Of a stretch of 64,000 bases of DNA, positions 44,606-53,640 are shown one piece after another. This DNA is from Acinetobacter brisouii CIP 110357 (GTDB taxonomy: Bacteria > Pseudomonadota > Gammaproteobacteria > Pseudomonadales > Moraxellaceae). The notes under the pieces are model-generated. The model worked only from the letters and a program-made list of their open reading frames with translations, had not been told where the DNA came from and made no database searches. Position 1 is the stretch's first letter; each line of letters opens with the position of its first letter. The stretch spans positions 1 to 64,000 of the forward strand of contig NZ_KI530762.1 of NCBI RefSeq assembly GCF_000488275.1, given 5' to 3'. The position numbers were made by a program, and so were the translations under genes.

Positions 44606-47152
44606 ATGAAACTCGTTATGATTGGTCATGGAATGGTTGGGCACAAATTTATTGAAAGTGTCCTCGAACATAACAATGATGACCTTGAAATCACCATTAT
44701 TGCCGAAGAACCGCGTTTAGCTTATGACCGCGTACATTTGACCGAATACTTTTCTGGGCGCAGTGCCAAAGATTTATCGCTTGCCCGCGCAGACTTTGCC
44801 GATGCTTACGGTATTGATTTACATCTCAATACCCAAGCCATTGCCATTGATCGTCATCACCAGACCGTGACCACTGCAACAGGTCAAATTATCGGCTATG
44901 ACAAACTGATTTTAGCCACAGGTTCCTATGCTTTCGTTCCGCCAATTCCGGGCAATGAACGCGAAAACTGCTTTGTGTACCGCACCATTGAAGACCTAGA
45001 CGCGATTCGCGCTGCAAGTCTAAATGCTAAATCTGGCGTGGTGATTGGTGGTGGTCTGCTGGGTCTGGAAGCAGCAAAAGCCTTGCGTGACCTGAACTTG
45101 CAAACCCATGTGGTGGAATTTGCTCCGCGTTTGATGGCGGTACAAATTGATGATTTGGGTGGTAAGGTTCTCCGTCGTAAAATCGAAAACTTGGGCGTGC
45201 AAGTGCATACCCAAAAAGCCACTCAAACCATTGAAGATGGTGAACATGCTTTTCATGTGATGAAATTTGCCGATGGTTCACAGCTTGAAACCGACATCGT
45301 ACTGTTTTCAGCAGGGATTCGCCCACGCGACGAACTGGCACGCAGCAGCGGCTTAGCAGTCGGTGAGCGCGGCGGAATCGTGATTAACGACTACTGCCAA
45401 ACTTCGGACGAACACATTTACGCGATTGGTGAATGTGCGCTGTGGAATAACAAAATTTTTGGTCTGGTTGCACCGGGCTATGACATGGCGCGTATTGCGG
45501 CGAAACATGTCCAACAACAAGACACCACACTGTTTGCAGGTGCGGATATGAGCACCAAACTCAAACTGATGGGGGTTGATGTTGCTTCAGTCGGTGATGC
45601 GCATGCCATGACACCGAATGCGGTCAGCTATTTCTATGCTGACGAAGATGCCCTGATCTATAAAAAACTGGTGGTGGATCAAGCCAAAACCAAAGTTTTA
45701 GGTGCGGTGTTGGTTGGCGATGCAACCGAGTACAGCGAATTGCTGCAAATGATGCTCAATGGTTTGCCACTGCCTGAACAACCAGAAAGCTTGATCATGC
45801 CAGGCTTTAGTCAAGGTGCAGCCAAAGCAGGTGGCAGCGGTGTGGACTTGCTGCCAGATAGCGCGACCATTTGTTCATGTAACAACGTTTCCAAAGCCGA
45901 CATTTGCCAAGCGATTGGTGATGGAGCAACCTCTCTCGGTGCTTTGAAAAAATGTACCAAAGCAGCAACCGCGTGTGGTGGCTGTGCGCCATTGGTGACT
46001 CAAGTCTTGAAAGCGGAGTTGCAACGCCAAGGCGTCACCGTGAATAACCACATTTGCGAGCACTTTGCTTACTCACGCCAAGAGCTGTATCACTTGGTAC
46101 GCGTGCATGAAATCAAAACTTTCGATGCCTTGATTCAACAATTCGGACAAGGTTTGGGCTGTGACATTTGTAAACCGACCACTGCCAACATTTTAGCGTC
46201 TTGCTGGAATGACTTTGTGTTGAAACCAAGCCATGCAGGCTTGCAGGACAGCAACGACTACTACTTGGGCAACATCCAAAAAGATGGTTCTTACTCAGTT
46301 GTACCGCGTATGGCAGGTGGTGAAGTCACCCCAGATGGCTTGATTGCCGTGGGTCAGATCGCTAAAAAATACAACCTTTACACCAAAATCACAGGGGGGC
46401 AGCGTGTCGATATGTTTGGGGCGCAGTTACATGAATTGCCGCTGATTTGGGAAGAACTGATCGTCGCAGGTTTCGAGTCTGGACATGCCTACGGCAAGTC
46501 ATTACGTACTGTGAAATCTTGTGTCGGTAGCACATGGTGCCGTTATGGTGTAGATGATTCAGTTGGTTTGGCAATTCAACTGGAAAACCGCTACAAAGGT
46601 TTACGTTCACCGCACAAATTGAAAATGGCAGTATCTGGTTGTACCCGTGAATGTGCCGAAGCACAAGGCAAAGACGTGGGCGTGATTGCCACTGAAAAAG
46701 GCTGGAACCTGTATGTCTGCGGTAACGGTGGCATGAAACCACGCCATGCAGAATTGCTGGCATCTGATCTCGATACCGAAACCTTGCTGCGTTATATCGA
46801 CCGTTTCTTCATGTTCTACATTCAAACCGCAGACCGTTTACAACGCACCAGCGTATGGCGTGACAACATGGAAGGTGGCTTGGATTATCTCAAAGCAGTG
46901 ATCGTGGAAGATTCACTCGGCTTGGCAGAAGAACTGGAACGTTGTATGGCGCATGTGATCGGCACCTATCAGGATGAATGGCGCACTGCTGTGGAAGATC
47001 CAACGGTTCGCAAACGCTTCAAAACTTTCATCAATGCCGATGAACAACGCGATCCACATATTCAATTTACTCAAGAGCGTGGACAGATTCGTCCATTGAA
47101 AACAGCAGAACGTGATCAAGACCGAATCGCGATGGTTGAAGCACAGGTTTAA
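44606..47152 (+). CDS. nirB: Assimilatory nitrite reductase, large subunit
   Basis: About 848 residues. Reduces nitrite to ammonia with NAD(P)H in the cytosol. In order: FAD/NAD(P)H reductase module (MVGHKFIE..., VIGGGLLGLEAAKAL), a BFD-type [2Fe-2S] domain (ICSCNNVSKADI...ACGGCAPLV), then the sulfite/nitrite reductase half. The siroheme/4Fe-4S ligands are seen in KSCVGSTWCRYG and SGCTRECAEAQG. Start options are ATG 44597, 44603 and 44606. I prefer 44606 because AAGGA (44593) is spaced best and MKLVMIGHGMVG is the family's usual start. The small subunit is not a separate gene but is fused in the next one. Confidence 0.94.
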   Translation: MKLVMIGHGMVGHKFIESVLEHNNDDLEITIIAEEPRLAYDRVHLTEYFSGRSAKDLSLARADFADAYGIDLHLNTQAIAIDRHHQTVTTATGQIIGYDKLILATGSYAFVPPIPGNERENCFVYRTIEDLDAIRAASLNAKSGVVIGGGLLGLEAAKALRDLNLQTHVVEFAPRLMAVQIDDLGGKVLRRKIENLGVQVHTQKATQTIEDGEHAFHVMKFADGSQLETDIVLFSAGIRPRDELARSSGLAVGERGGIVINDYCQTSDEHIYAIGECALWNNKIFGLVAPGYDMARIAAKHVQQQDTTLFAGADMSTKLKLMGVDVASVGDAHAMTPNAVSYFYADEDALIYKKLVVDQAKTKVLGAVLVGDATEYSELLQMMLNGLPLPEQPESLIMPGFSQGAAKAGGSGVDLLPDSATICSCNNVSKADICQAIGDGATSLGALKKCTKAATACGGCAPLVTQVLKAELQRQGVTVNNHICEHFAYSRQELYHLVRVHEIKTFDALIQQFGQGLGCDICKPTTANILASCWNDFVLKPSHAGLQDSNDYYLGNIQKDGSYSVVPRMAGGEVTPDGLIAVGQIAKKYNLYTKITGGQRVDMFGAQLHELPLIWEELIVAGFESGHAYGKSLRTVKSCVGSTWCRYGVDDSVGLAIQLENRYKGLRSPHKLKMAVSGCTRECAEAQGKDVGVIATEKGWNLYVCGNGGMKPRHAELLASDLDTETLLRYIDRFFMFYIQTADRLQRTSVWRDNMEGGLDYLKAVIVEDSLGLAEELERCMAHVIGTYQDEWRTAVEDPTVRKRFKTFINADEQRDPHIQFTQERGQIRPLKTAERDQDRIAMVEAQV

Positions 47153-47163
47153 GGAGAACAGAG

Positions 47164-48774
47164 ATGACCAATCAGCAAATGCAAGAAATGGACTGGATTG
47201 AAATCTGCGACCTTGACGATGTGACCGCAAATACGGGCGTGGGGGCTTTGATCGCAGATCAGCCAATTGCCCTGTTTCGTGTGGGAGATGAAGCGCGCGT
47301 GTATGCCTTGAGCGCACGTGATCCGTTTAGCCAAGCCAATGTCATGGCACGTGGCATTTTGGGGGATATTCAGGGTGAGCGCGTGGTGGCATCACCTTTG
47401 TATAAACAGCATTTTAGCTTGGCAACAGGGCGTTGCCTTGAAGACAGCACCCAGCATTTGGCGGTGTATCCGAGCAAGGTTGAAGATGGTCGGGTGTTTG
47501 TCTGTAGCCAGCCGATGAAAACCTATTTGACCAGTAACGGACAGCAACAGGACAAACAGTCTTTGGTGCTGGTGGGCAATGGTTTGGCAGGCATGCGCTG
47601 TCTGGAAGATTTGCTGGATATGGCACCTGATCGCTACGAGATTACCGTGATCGGGGAAGAACCGTGGGGCAACTACAACCGCATCATGCTGTCACCTGTG
47701 TTGTCAGGCGAGAAAAAAATCGAAGACATCATGCTGCACAGCCCAGCGTGGTACGCCGAAAAAAATATCCGTTTTATTGCCGATGATCTTGCGATCAACA
47801 TTGACCGCAGCCATAAAACCGTCACTACACAAAAAGGTGAAGTGGTCGCTTATGACCGCCTGATTTTGGCGACAGGCTCAAAACCGTTTATTCCACCTGT
47901 AGATGGTGCGGAGTTGGGCGGTGTGCTGAGCTTCCGCGACATTTACGATGTCAACCAAATGATTGAATGCAGCCAAAGCCAACGTGATGCCGTGGTGATT
48001 GGTGGTGGTTTGCTGGGGCTTGAAGCGGCGTATGGTTTAAAACGCCGTGGCATGAATGTGACGGTGTTGCATTTAACTTCGCACATTATGGATCGTCAGT
48101 TGGATGCCTGTGCCAGTGCTATGCTCAAAGCCAGCATTGAAGCCAAAGGCATTCGCGTGATCACTTCGGCATTTACCCAGCGTTTGGTGGGTAATGATGC
48201 GGGGCAAGTTACCCAAGTTGAACTGCAAGATGGCACGATTATTCCTGCCGACTTGGTGGTGTTTGCTGTGGGTATTCGCCCGAATATTGCCTTGGCACAG
48301 CAGGCAGGCTTGCGCTGCAACCGTGGCGTACTGGTGAATGACACCATGCAGACTTTCGACCCGAGCATTTATGCGGTCGGGGAATGTATCGAGCACCGCG
48401 GGCAGACCTTTGGTTTGGTAGAGCCGCTGTGGGGACAAGCCTTTATCTGTGCTTCACATCTGGCAGAACATGGCAGCCTGACTTTTGCCGCGCAGCCTGT
48501 ACCGACCCAGCTTAAAGTCAGTGGTTGCGATGTGTTCTCGGCAGGCAACTTTGCCCCTGAAGATGATTTTGAAGAAATCCTGCTGCACGACGACAAACGT
48601 CAGATTTATAAACGCATCATCATTCAGGACAACAAGGTTGTCGGTGCCGTGTTGTTTGGCGACACCGAAGATGGCATGTGGTATGCCGAGCTGATTGCAG
48701 ATCAGACGCCGATTCATCCGTTTAGGAACAAACTGCTGTTTGGTAAAGATTTTGCATTAAAACAAGCAGGTTAA
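47164..48774 (+). CDS. NirD-flavoprotein oxidoreductase fusion
   Basis: 536 residues behind AAGGAG. Residues about 10-117 match NirD, the nitrite reductase small subunit (ICDLDDVTANTGVGALI...DPFSQANVMARG...ASPLYKQHFSLATGRCLEDS). It has a Rieske-like fold but no Rieske cluster ligands. Residues about 130-420 form a class I pyridine nucleotide-disulfide oxidoreductase (LVLVGNGLAGMRCLEDLL, VVIGGGLLGLEAAYGL, IYAVGECIEH), resembling the N-terminal half of NirB. There is no siroheme domain. It could complete NirB and also pass electrons from NAD(P)H to the nitrate reductase encoded next, as NasC-type reductases do. Confidence 0.88.
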   Translation: MTNQQMQEMDWIEICDLDDVTANTGVGALIADQPIALFRVGDEARVYALSARDPFSQANVMARGILGDIQGERVVASPLYKQHFSLATGRCLEDSTQHLAVYPSKVEDGRVFVCSQPMKTYLTSNGQQQDKQSLVLVGNGLAGMRCLEDLLDMAPDRYEITVIGEEPWGNYNRIMLSPVLSGEKKIEDIMLHSPAWYAEKNIRFIADDLAINIDRSHKTVTTQKGEVVAYDRLILATGSKPFIPPVDGAELGGVLSFRDIYDVNQMIECSQSQRDAVVIGGGLLGLEAAYGLKRRGMNVTVLHLTSHIMDRQLDACASAMLKASIEAKGIRVITSAFTQRLVGNDAGQVTQVELQDGTIIPADLVVFAVGIRPNIALAQQAGLRCNRGVLVNDTMQTFDPSIYAVGECIEHRGQTFGLVEPLWGQAFICASHLAEHGSLTFAAQPVPTQLKVSGCDVFSAGNFAPEDDFEEILLHDDKRQIYKRIIIQDNKVVGAVLFGDTEDGMWYAELIADQTPIHPFRNKLLFGKDFALKQAG

Positions 48775-48784
48775 TGATTAAAAA

Positions 48785-48865
48785 AAGCTTCTTTCATCGT
48801 TATTTACACCCTCTTTATATTTCTCCCATAGGGAGAAATAAAAGGGATTGATGAAAGAAGTCTAT
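48785..48865. repeat. Palindromic intergenic repeat, copy E (short form), inside the nitrate operon
   Basis: About 81 bp. The outer ends AGCTTCTTTCATC and GATGAAAGAAGTCT pair. The inner CCCTCTTT and the apex TTTCTCCC-ATA-GGGAGAAA form further stems. It lies between the NirD fusion gene and nasA, so it is probably transcribed and folded within the mRNA. Confidence 0.8.
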
Positions 48866-48896
48866 AGAGGTTGGATTTGGCAGCGTGGAACACGGT

Positions 48897-51665
48897 ATGA
48901 ATAGCATTGCAATGGTAGAACAGCCTCAGCACGGTGACATCCAGACCACTTTCAGCACCTGCCCATATTGTGGTGTGGGCTGTGGGGTGCAGGTCGATGT
49001 GACTCAGACTGCACACGGGCAACAAGTGACAGTGCAAGGGGATGCCCAACATCCATCTAATTTTGGGCGTCTGTGTATTAAAGGCAGTCATTTGGCCGAT
49101 ACACTGGGTTTGCAGACCCGTGTGCTTGAGCCGATGCAGGGGCGTCAAGCTGCACGCCGCCCGAGCAGTTGGGATGCTGCCTTGAGTCAGATTGCCGAGC
49201 GTTTTCAGGACAGTATTGACCAGTATGGAGCAGACAGCGTTGCCTTTTATGTCTCAGGGCAACTGTTGACCGAAGACTATTATGTGGTCAACAAATTCGT
49301 CAAAGGTTACTTGGGCACCGCCAATATCGACACCAATTCGCGCCTGTGCATGTCCTCGGCAGTGGCAGCACACAAACGTAGTTTTGGCGAAGACCTTGTG
49401 CCTGCCAGTTATGTGGATTTTGAACAGACCAAAATGGTGGTGCTAGTCGGTTCCAACACCGCATGGTGTCACCCTGTATTGTATCAGCGCATCATGCAAG
49501 CCAAAGCCGAACGGGATCTGTTTGTGGTGGTGATTGATCCGCGCTTTACCGCCACCTGTGAGCAGGCAGATTTACATCTGCCGATTTTACCGGGGCAAGA
49601 TGTCAGCCTGTTCAATGGTTTATTGCAATATTTATATCAACATGGTTATGCCGACATCAGTTTTATTGAGCGCTATACCGACAATCTGAATGCAGCTTTA
49701 CAAGCCAGTCAGGGCGAAACTGATTTGGCCGATCTGGCGCAGCGTACAGGCATCCAACTGGACAAGTTACAGCTATTTTTTGAAAAATTTGCGCAAACTT
49801 CACAGGTGATGAGCCTGTTTTCCATGGGCGTGAACCAGTCCTCGCAAGGCGTGAATAAAGCCAATGCGATTATTAACTGTCACTTGCTGACAGGTAAAAT
49901 CGGACGTACAGGCGCAGCGCCATTTTCCATGACAGGGCAGCCGAATGCCATGGGCGGACGTGAAGTCGGTGGCTTGGCGAATATGCTGGCTGCACATTTG
50001 GATGTCGATAACGCTGAGCATCAGCAACTGGTGCAAGAGTTTTGGCAAAGCCCGAAAATTGCCACCAAGGCAGGCTTAAAAGCCGTGGATTTGTTTGAAG
50101 CAGTTGAGCAGGGTAAGATCAAGGCTTTGTGGATTATGGCGACCAACCCTGTGGTCAGCTTGCCGAATGCCGATCAGGTCAAACGCGCTTTGGAAAAATG
50201 CGAATTTGTGGTGGTGTCGGATATTTGCCAAGACACAGACACCACCCAATATGCCGACATTTTATTGCCTGCTTTAGGGTGGGGTGAAAAAGATGGCACA
50301 GTGACCAATTCCGAGCGCCGTATTTCACGTCAGCGTGCGTTTTTGGGTGCGCCTGCTCAAGCCAAAGCCGACTGGTGGGCGGTGGCACAAGTCGCACAAA
50401 AAATGGGCTTTTCAGGTTTCGATTTTCAGTCCTCGCATGAGATTTTCCTTGAGCATGCCCGACTCTCTGCCTATCAAAACAGTGATCTAGCAGGGCGTGA
50501 GCAGTGCCACACGTTCCGTTATTTTAACTTGGCAGGGCTGAGCGAACTCAGCGCTGAAGATTATCAGCAATTGCAGCCGATTCAGTGGCCGGTGTGGCAG
50601 CAACCTCAAGCACAGGAACGTCTGTTTGCACAGGGTCAGTTCAGCTTTGCATCGGGTAAAGCCAAATTTGTGGCAACTGCGCCTGTTGCGCCTGTCCATG
50701 CGCTGAGCCGTGACTATCCCCTGATTTTAAATACAGGGCGCATCCGTGATCAGTGGCATACCATGACCCGCACAGGATTGGCGCCTGCATTGGCGAATCA
50801 CCGTGCCGAAGCCTTTTGTGAAATTCATCCGCAAGATGCGCTGAAATACGGGATTGCCGAGCAGGGTTTGGTCGAAGTGTTTTCAACCTGGGGCAAGTGT
50901 GTGTTGCGGGCGCAGTTCTCGCAAGGTGTGCGCCGTGGGCAGATTTTTGCGCCGATTCACTGGACTGAGCAGTTCGCCTCCGATGCGCGGATTGGCAAGG
51001 TGGTCAACCCTGTGGTGGATGCGATTTCAGGTGAACCTGAATTTAAACATACTCCTGTGATGGTGCAGCCATTTCATAGTCGCTGGCAGGGCGTGTGTTT
51101 TATTCGTGAGGAATATCTGGCACAGGTACGTGACTCGATTCAGTCGATGAGCTGGTGGAATAAAGTCACCACGCCGTATGCCGCGCAATATGAGCTGGCA
51201 GGGCGACAAAGCTTTAATGACATCACCAGTAACATCAAGGCATTACTGAATTTTGATGATGACAGTCTGGAGTGGCTGGATCTGAAAGATCAGAGCCAGC
51301 ATTTGTGTCATATCGTGGTACTCAAAGACAACCGTCTGGTGGCTTGTTTGTACATTTCCGACAAAGCTTTTCTGCCTGATCGGGCATGGATTGCCAGCCT
51401 GTTTAAACGCGAACGTTTGAGTGCCATGCACCGTAAAGCCTTGCTGGCAGCTGCACCGATGAATGCTAGCAGCAGTGATGGGCCGCTGGTGTGTAGCTGT
51501 TTTAAAGTCGGTAAAAACCGCATTCTTGAGGTGATCAAAACCCAAAATATCACCCATGAGAAACAGGTGACGGCCTGCTTAAAAGCAGGCGGCAATTGTG
51601 GTTCGTGCCTGCCTGAAATTCGTGGCTTAATTCAATCGTGCCAACAGGAGCTTGCCCATGACTGA
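48897..51665 (+). CDS. nasA: Assimilatory nitrate reductase catalytic subunit
   Basis: 922 residues from ATG 48897; GTG 48885 is possible. A cytosolic molybdenum enzyme of the DMSO-reductase family. N-terminal [4Fe-4S] ligands lie in TCPYCGVGCGVQ...FGRLCIKG. The Mo-bis-MGD domains follow (SRLCMSSAVAAHKRSFGED, GVNQSSQGVNKANAIINCHLLTGKIGRTG). A C-terminal BFD-like [2Fe-2S] domain is seen (VCSCFKVGKNRI...CLKAGGNCGSCLPE), as in enterobacterial NasA. Electrons probably come from the upstream NirD-flavoprotein. It overlaps mobA by 8 bp, which links it to cofactor synthesis. Confidence 0.94.
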   Translation: MNSIAMVEQPQHGDIQTTFSTCPYCGVGCGVQVDVTQTAHGQQVTVQGDAQHPSNFGRLCIKGSHLADTLGLQTRVLEPMQGRQAARRPSSWDAALSQIAERFQDSIDQYGADSVAFYVSGQLLTEDYYVVNKFVKGYLGTANIDTNSRLCMSSAVAAHKRSFGEDLVPASYVDFEQTKMVVLVGSNTAWCHPVLYQRIMQAKAERDLFVVVIDPRFTATCEQADLHLPILPGQDVSLFNGLLQYLYQHGYADISFIERYTDNLNAALQASQGETDLADLAQRTGIQLDKLQLFFEKFAQTSQVMSLFSMGVNQSSQGVNKANAIINCHLLTGKIGRTGAAPFSMTGQPNAMGGREVGGLANMLAAHLDVDNAEHQQLVQEFWQSPKIATKAGLKAVDLFEAVEQGKIKALWIMATNPVVSLPNADQVKRALEKCEFVVVSDICQDTDTTQYADILLPALGWGEKDGTVTNSERRISRQRAFLGAPAQAKADWWAVAQVAQKMGFSGFDFQSSHEIFLEHARLSAYQNSDLAGREQCHTFRYFNLAGLSELSAEDYQQLQPIQWPVWQQPQAQERLFAQGQFSFASGKAKFVATAPVAPVHALSRDYPLILNTGRIRDQWHTMTRTGLAPALANHRAEAFCEIHPQDALKYGIAEQGLVEVFSTWGKCVLRAQFSQGVRRGQIFAPIHWTEQFASDARIGKVVNPVVDAISGEPEFKHTPVMVQPFHSRWQGVCFIREEYLAQVRDSIQSMSWWNKVTTPYAAQYELAGRQSFNDITSNIKALLNFDDDSLEWLDLKDQSQHLCHIVVLKDNRLVACLYISDKAFLPDRAWIASLFKRERLSAMHRKALLAAAPMNASSSDGPLVCSCFKVGKNRILEVIKTQNITHEKQVTACLKAGGNCGSCLPEIRGLIQSCQQELAHD

Positions 51666-52272
51666 TGCACATGACCCCGTCACCGATTTGGTGATTTTGG
51701 CAGGTGGGCAAGCCCGCCGCATGCAGGGCTTAAACAAGTTATTGCAGTGTTTTGACAAGCAAATTCAACTGTTAAAAATCTCGCAGCATTTTCGGGGCAA
51801 GGTGCAGCAGCAGTGGATTAACAGCAACCGCGACCATCGTATTTATCAGCATATGGTGCCGAACATTCGCAGTTTTCAGGACGATGAATCGGGTTTTTTA
51901 GGCCCGCTCATGGGGCTGAAAAGTGCATGGCGACATGTCCAAGCCGACTATGTGCTGTGTGTGCCTTGCGATGTCACCTATTTGCCCAAATCCGTACTCA
52001 GAAAACTGCATCAGACACTGGTGCAGCACCCTGAAGCCGACGTAGCTTATGTGGAAATCAATGGCGCGGCGCTGTATCCATTTTGCTTGTTAAAACGCAG
52101 TAGTTTGCCCATCTTGAGTGCTCAGATCCAACGGGGTGAATTAAGCCTGAAAAAATGCTTTAAATTGATGCATGCACAGGCCGTCAAGTTTCGCAAACAT
52201 GCACTGATTTTTCACAGTATTAATTCATTCGACGAATTACAACAATACAAACAGTTGAATGTATTGCTTTAG
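51658..52272 (+). CDS. mobA: Molybdenum cofactor guanylyltransferase
   Basis: 204 residues from ATG 51658 (CAGGAG at 51645). It attaches GMP to molybdopterin to make the MGD form needed by nasA. The nucleotide-binding start LVILAGGQARRMQGLNKLL is typical, although MobA usually reads GGxSxRMGxxK, so Arg-Met-Gln-Gly is a slight variant. ESGFLGPLMGLKSAW and VPCDVTYLP are also present. It is translationally coupled to nasA through an 8-bp overlap. Confidence 0.88.
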   Translation: MTDAHDPVTDLVILAGGQARRMQGLNKLLQCFDKQIQLLKISQHFRGKVQQQWINSNRDHRIYQHMVPNIRSFQDDESGFLGPLMGLKSAWRHVQADYVLCVPCDVTYLPKSVLRKLHQTLVQHPEADVAYVEINGAALYPFCLLKRSSLPILSAQIQRGELSLKKCFKLMHAQAVKFRKHALIFHSINSFDELQQYKQLNVLL

Positions 52273-52377
52273 TGCAGAGTTGGAATATTTCTTGCATCAA
52301 TACAGATCATAAAAGATGCGCGGGGCTTTGCCCGATTTGCCTATCTTTCTTTTTTAAACGCTTGGAGTGATCCGTGC
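52273..52377 (+). other. mobA-moaA gap with small hairpin
   Basis: CGGGGC-ttt-GCCCG (52321-52334) is a small hairpin. The T run lies about 15 bases further on, so termination would be weak at best. I do not see the conserved blocks of a Moco riboswitch. Confidence 0.35.
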
Positions 52378-53385
52378 ATGATGCAGCCTGCCAGTTCATG
52401 GATTGACCAGTTCGGTCGCCAAAAACGCAAACTGAGAATTTCAGTGACCGATCGCTGCAATTTCAAGTGCCTGTATTGCATGCCAGAGCATCCCGAATGG
52501 ATGGACAAACACAGCTTACTCAGTTTTGAAGATTTGTATGCGTTTTGCCAGTTTATGGTTGAACGTGGCATCGACAGCCTGCGCATAACAGGCGGCGAAC
52601 CGTTGATGCGTCAGGGCGTGGTGCATTTTATAGAACAGTTACAATCGCTCAGGGCACTGGGCTTAAAACGCATTGCCATGACCAGCAACGGGCACTATCT
52701 GACCAAATATGCCGATGCCTTAAAACAGGCAGGTCTAGATGATCTCAATATCAGTCTGGACAGTGTTGATTCACAACTTTTTCAACAGTTGACTCAGCGT
52801 GAGCTTGCGCCTGTATTGGCAGGCATTGCTGCGGCACAGCAGGCAGGGCTGTCGATTAAAATCAACACCGTGCTGATGCAGGGCATCAACGATTCACAAA
52901 TTTTACCGCTTGTGGCGTGGGCCAAACAGCAGCAGTTACCGCTGCGTTTTATTGAATATATGCCGCTGGATGGTGATGCACAGTGGCAACGTCAGCAGGT
53001 GGTGACCGAGCAGCAGATTTTGCAACAGCTTGCACCACATTATCAGATTGAAGCTTTGCCACAAGACCAATCGCCTGCGCGAATCTACCGTTTAGACCAA
53101 ACTTATGATGTGGGGATTATTTCCACCATTAGCCATGCTTTTTGTGGGCAATGTGACCGTATTCGCCTAACGGCTCAGGGTGAGCTGTATAACTGTTTGT
53201 TTGCACCACAAGGCATTGCGCTCAAGTCCGAGATTCAGGCATTAGCAGCGCATTCCGATGTTGCCCGTGACCAGTTACAGCAACGCATTGCCGAATATAT
53301 CTGGTACAAGAAATCGGGTTTTCATGCCATTCATGCCCAAGCGCATTCCCCTCGAAAAATCAGTATGCATATGCTTGGAGGCTAA
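52378..53385 (+). CDS. moaA: GTP 3',8-cyclase (MoaA)
   Basis: 335 residues. A radical-SAM enzyme for the first step of molybdopterin synthesis. The N-terminal cluster motif is CNFKCLYC; the C-terminal cluster is AFCGQCDRIRLTAQGELYNC. The protein ends in Gly-Gly, as functional MoaA requires. ITGGEPLMR and the SAM-binding SLDS region are also present. GGAGTGAT at 52364 precedes the ATG. It opens the moa part of the operon. Confidence 0.96.
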   Translation: MMQPASSWIDQFGRQKRKLRISVTDRCNFKCLYCMPEHPEWMDKHSLLSFEDLYAFCQFMVERGIDSLRITGGEPLMRQGVVHFIEQLQSLRALGLKRIAMTSNGHYLTKYADALKQAGLDDLNISLDSVDSQLFQQLTQRELAPVLAGIAAAQQAGLSIKINTVLMQGINDSQILPLVAWAKQQQLPLRFIEYMPLDGDAQWQRQQVVTEQQILQQLAPHYQIEALPQDQSPARIYRLDQTYDVGIISTISHAFCGQCDRIRLTAQGELYNCLFAPQGIALKSEIQALAAHSDVARDQLQQRIAEYIWYKKSGFHAIHAQAHSPRKISMHMLGG

Positions 53386-53386
53386 C

Positions 53387-53638
53387 ATGCAAAAAATTTC
53401 CGTGCAGATTGAAGGTTTTGGCGCAGTGACGCGCTGGCTGCCGAGCGATCTTCAGCTTGAGTTCGATGCTCCTGTACACATTGCAGCAGTGCTTGAGCAG
53501 CTCGGTCAGCAGTATCCGCAGGCACAGGCCTCGATTCAGCAATGTGCCTGTGCTATTGCTGACCGTTTGGTGTCGCGTCAGGATGCTTTAAATACAGACA
53601 GCTCTTTGGTGTTGTTGTCACCTGTGGCGGGAGGATAA
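53387..53638 (+). CDS. moaD: Molybdopterin synthase sulfur-carrier subunit (MoaD)
   Basis: 83 residues, beta-grasp fold. The C terminus PVAGG has the essential Gly-Gly that is converted to thiocarboxylate. The start codon lies one base after the moaA stop, behind GGAGG (53377). It pairs with the next gene's MoaE. Confidence 0.93.
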   Translation: MQKISVQIEGFGAVTRWLPSDLQLEFDAPVHIAAVLEQLGQQYPQAQASIQQCACAIADRLVSRQDALNTDSSLVLLSPVAGG

Positions 53639-53640
53639 AT

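Noticed and set aside
47164..47520. Rieske [2Fe-2S] domain in the NirD fusion
   Set aside because: The Cys-x-His / Cys-x2-His ligands are absent; the domain aligns with cluster-free NirD.
52273..52377. Molybdenum-cofactor riboswitch before moaA
   Set aside because: The gap is only 105 bp and I see none of the conserved blocks of that RNA, just one small hairpin.
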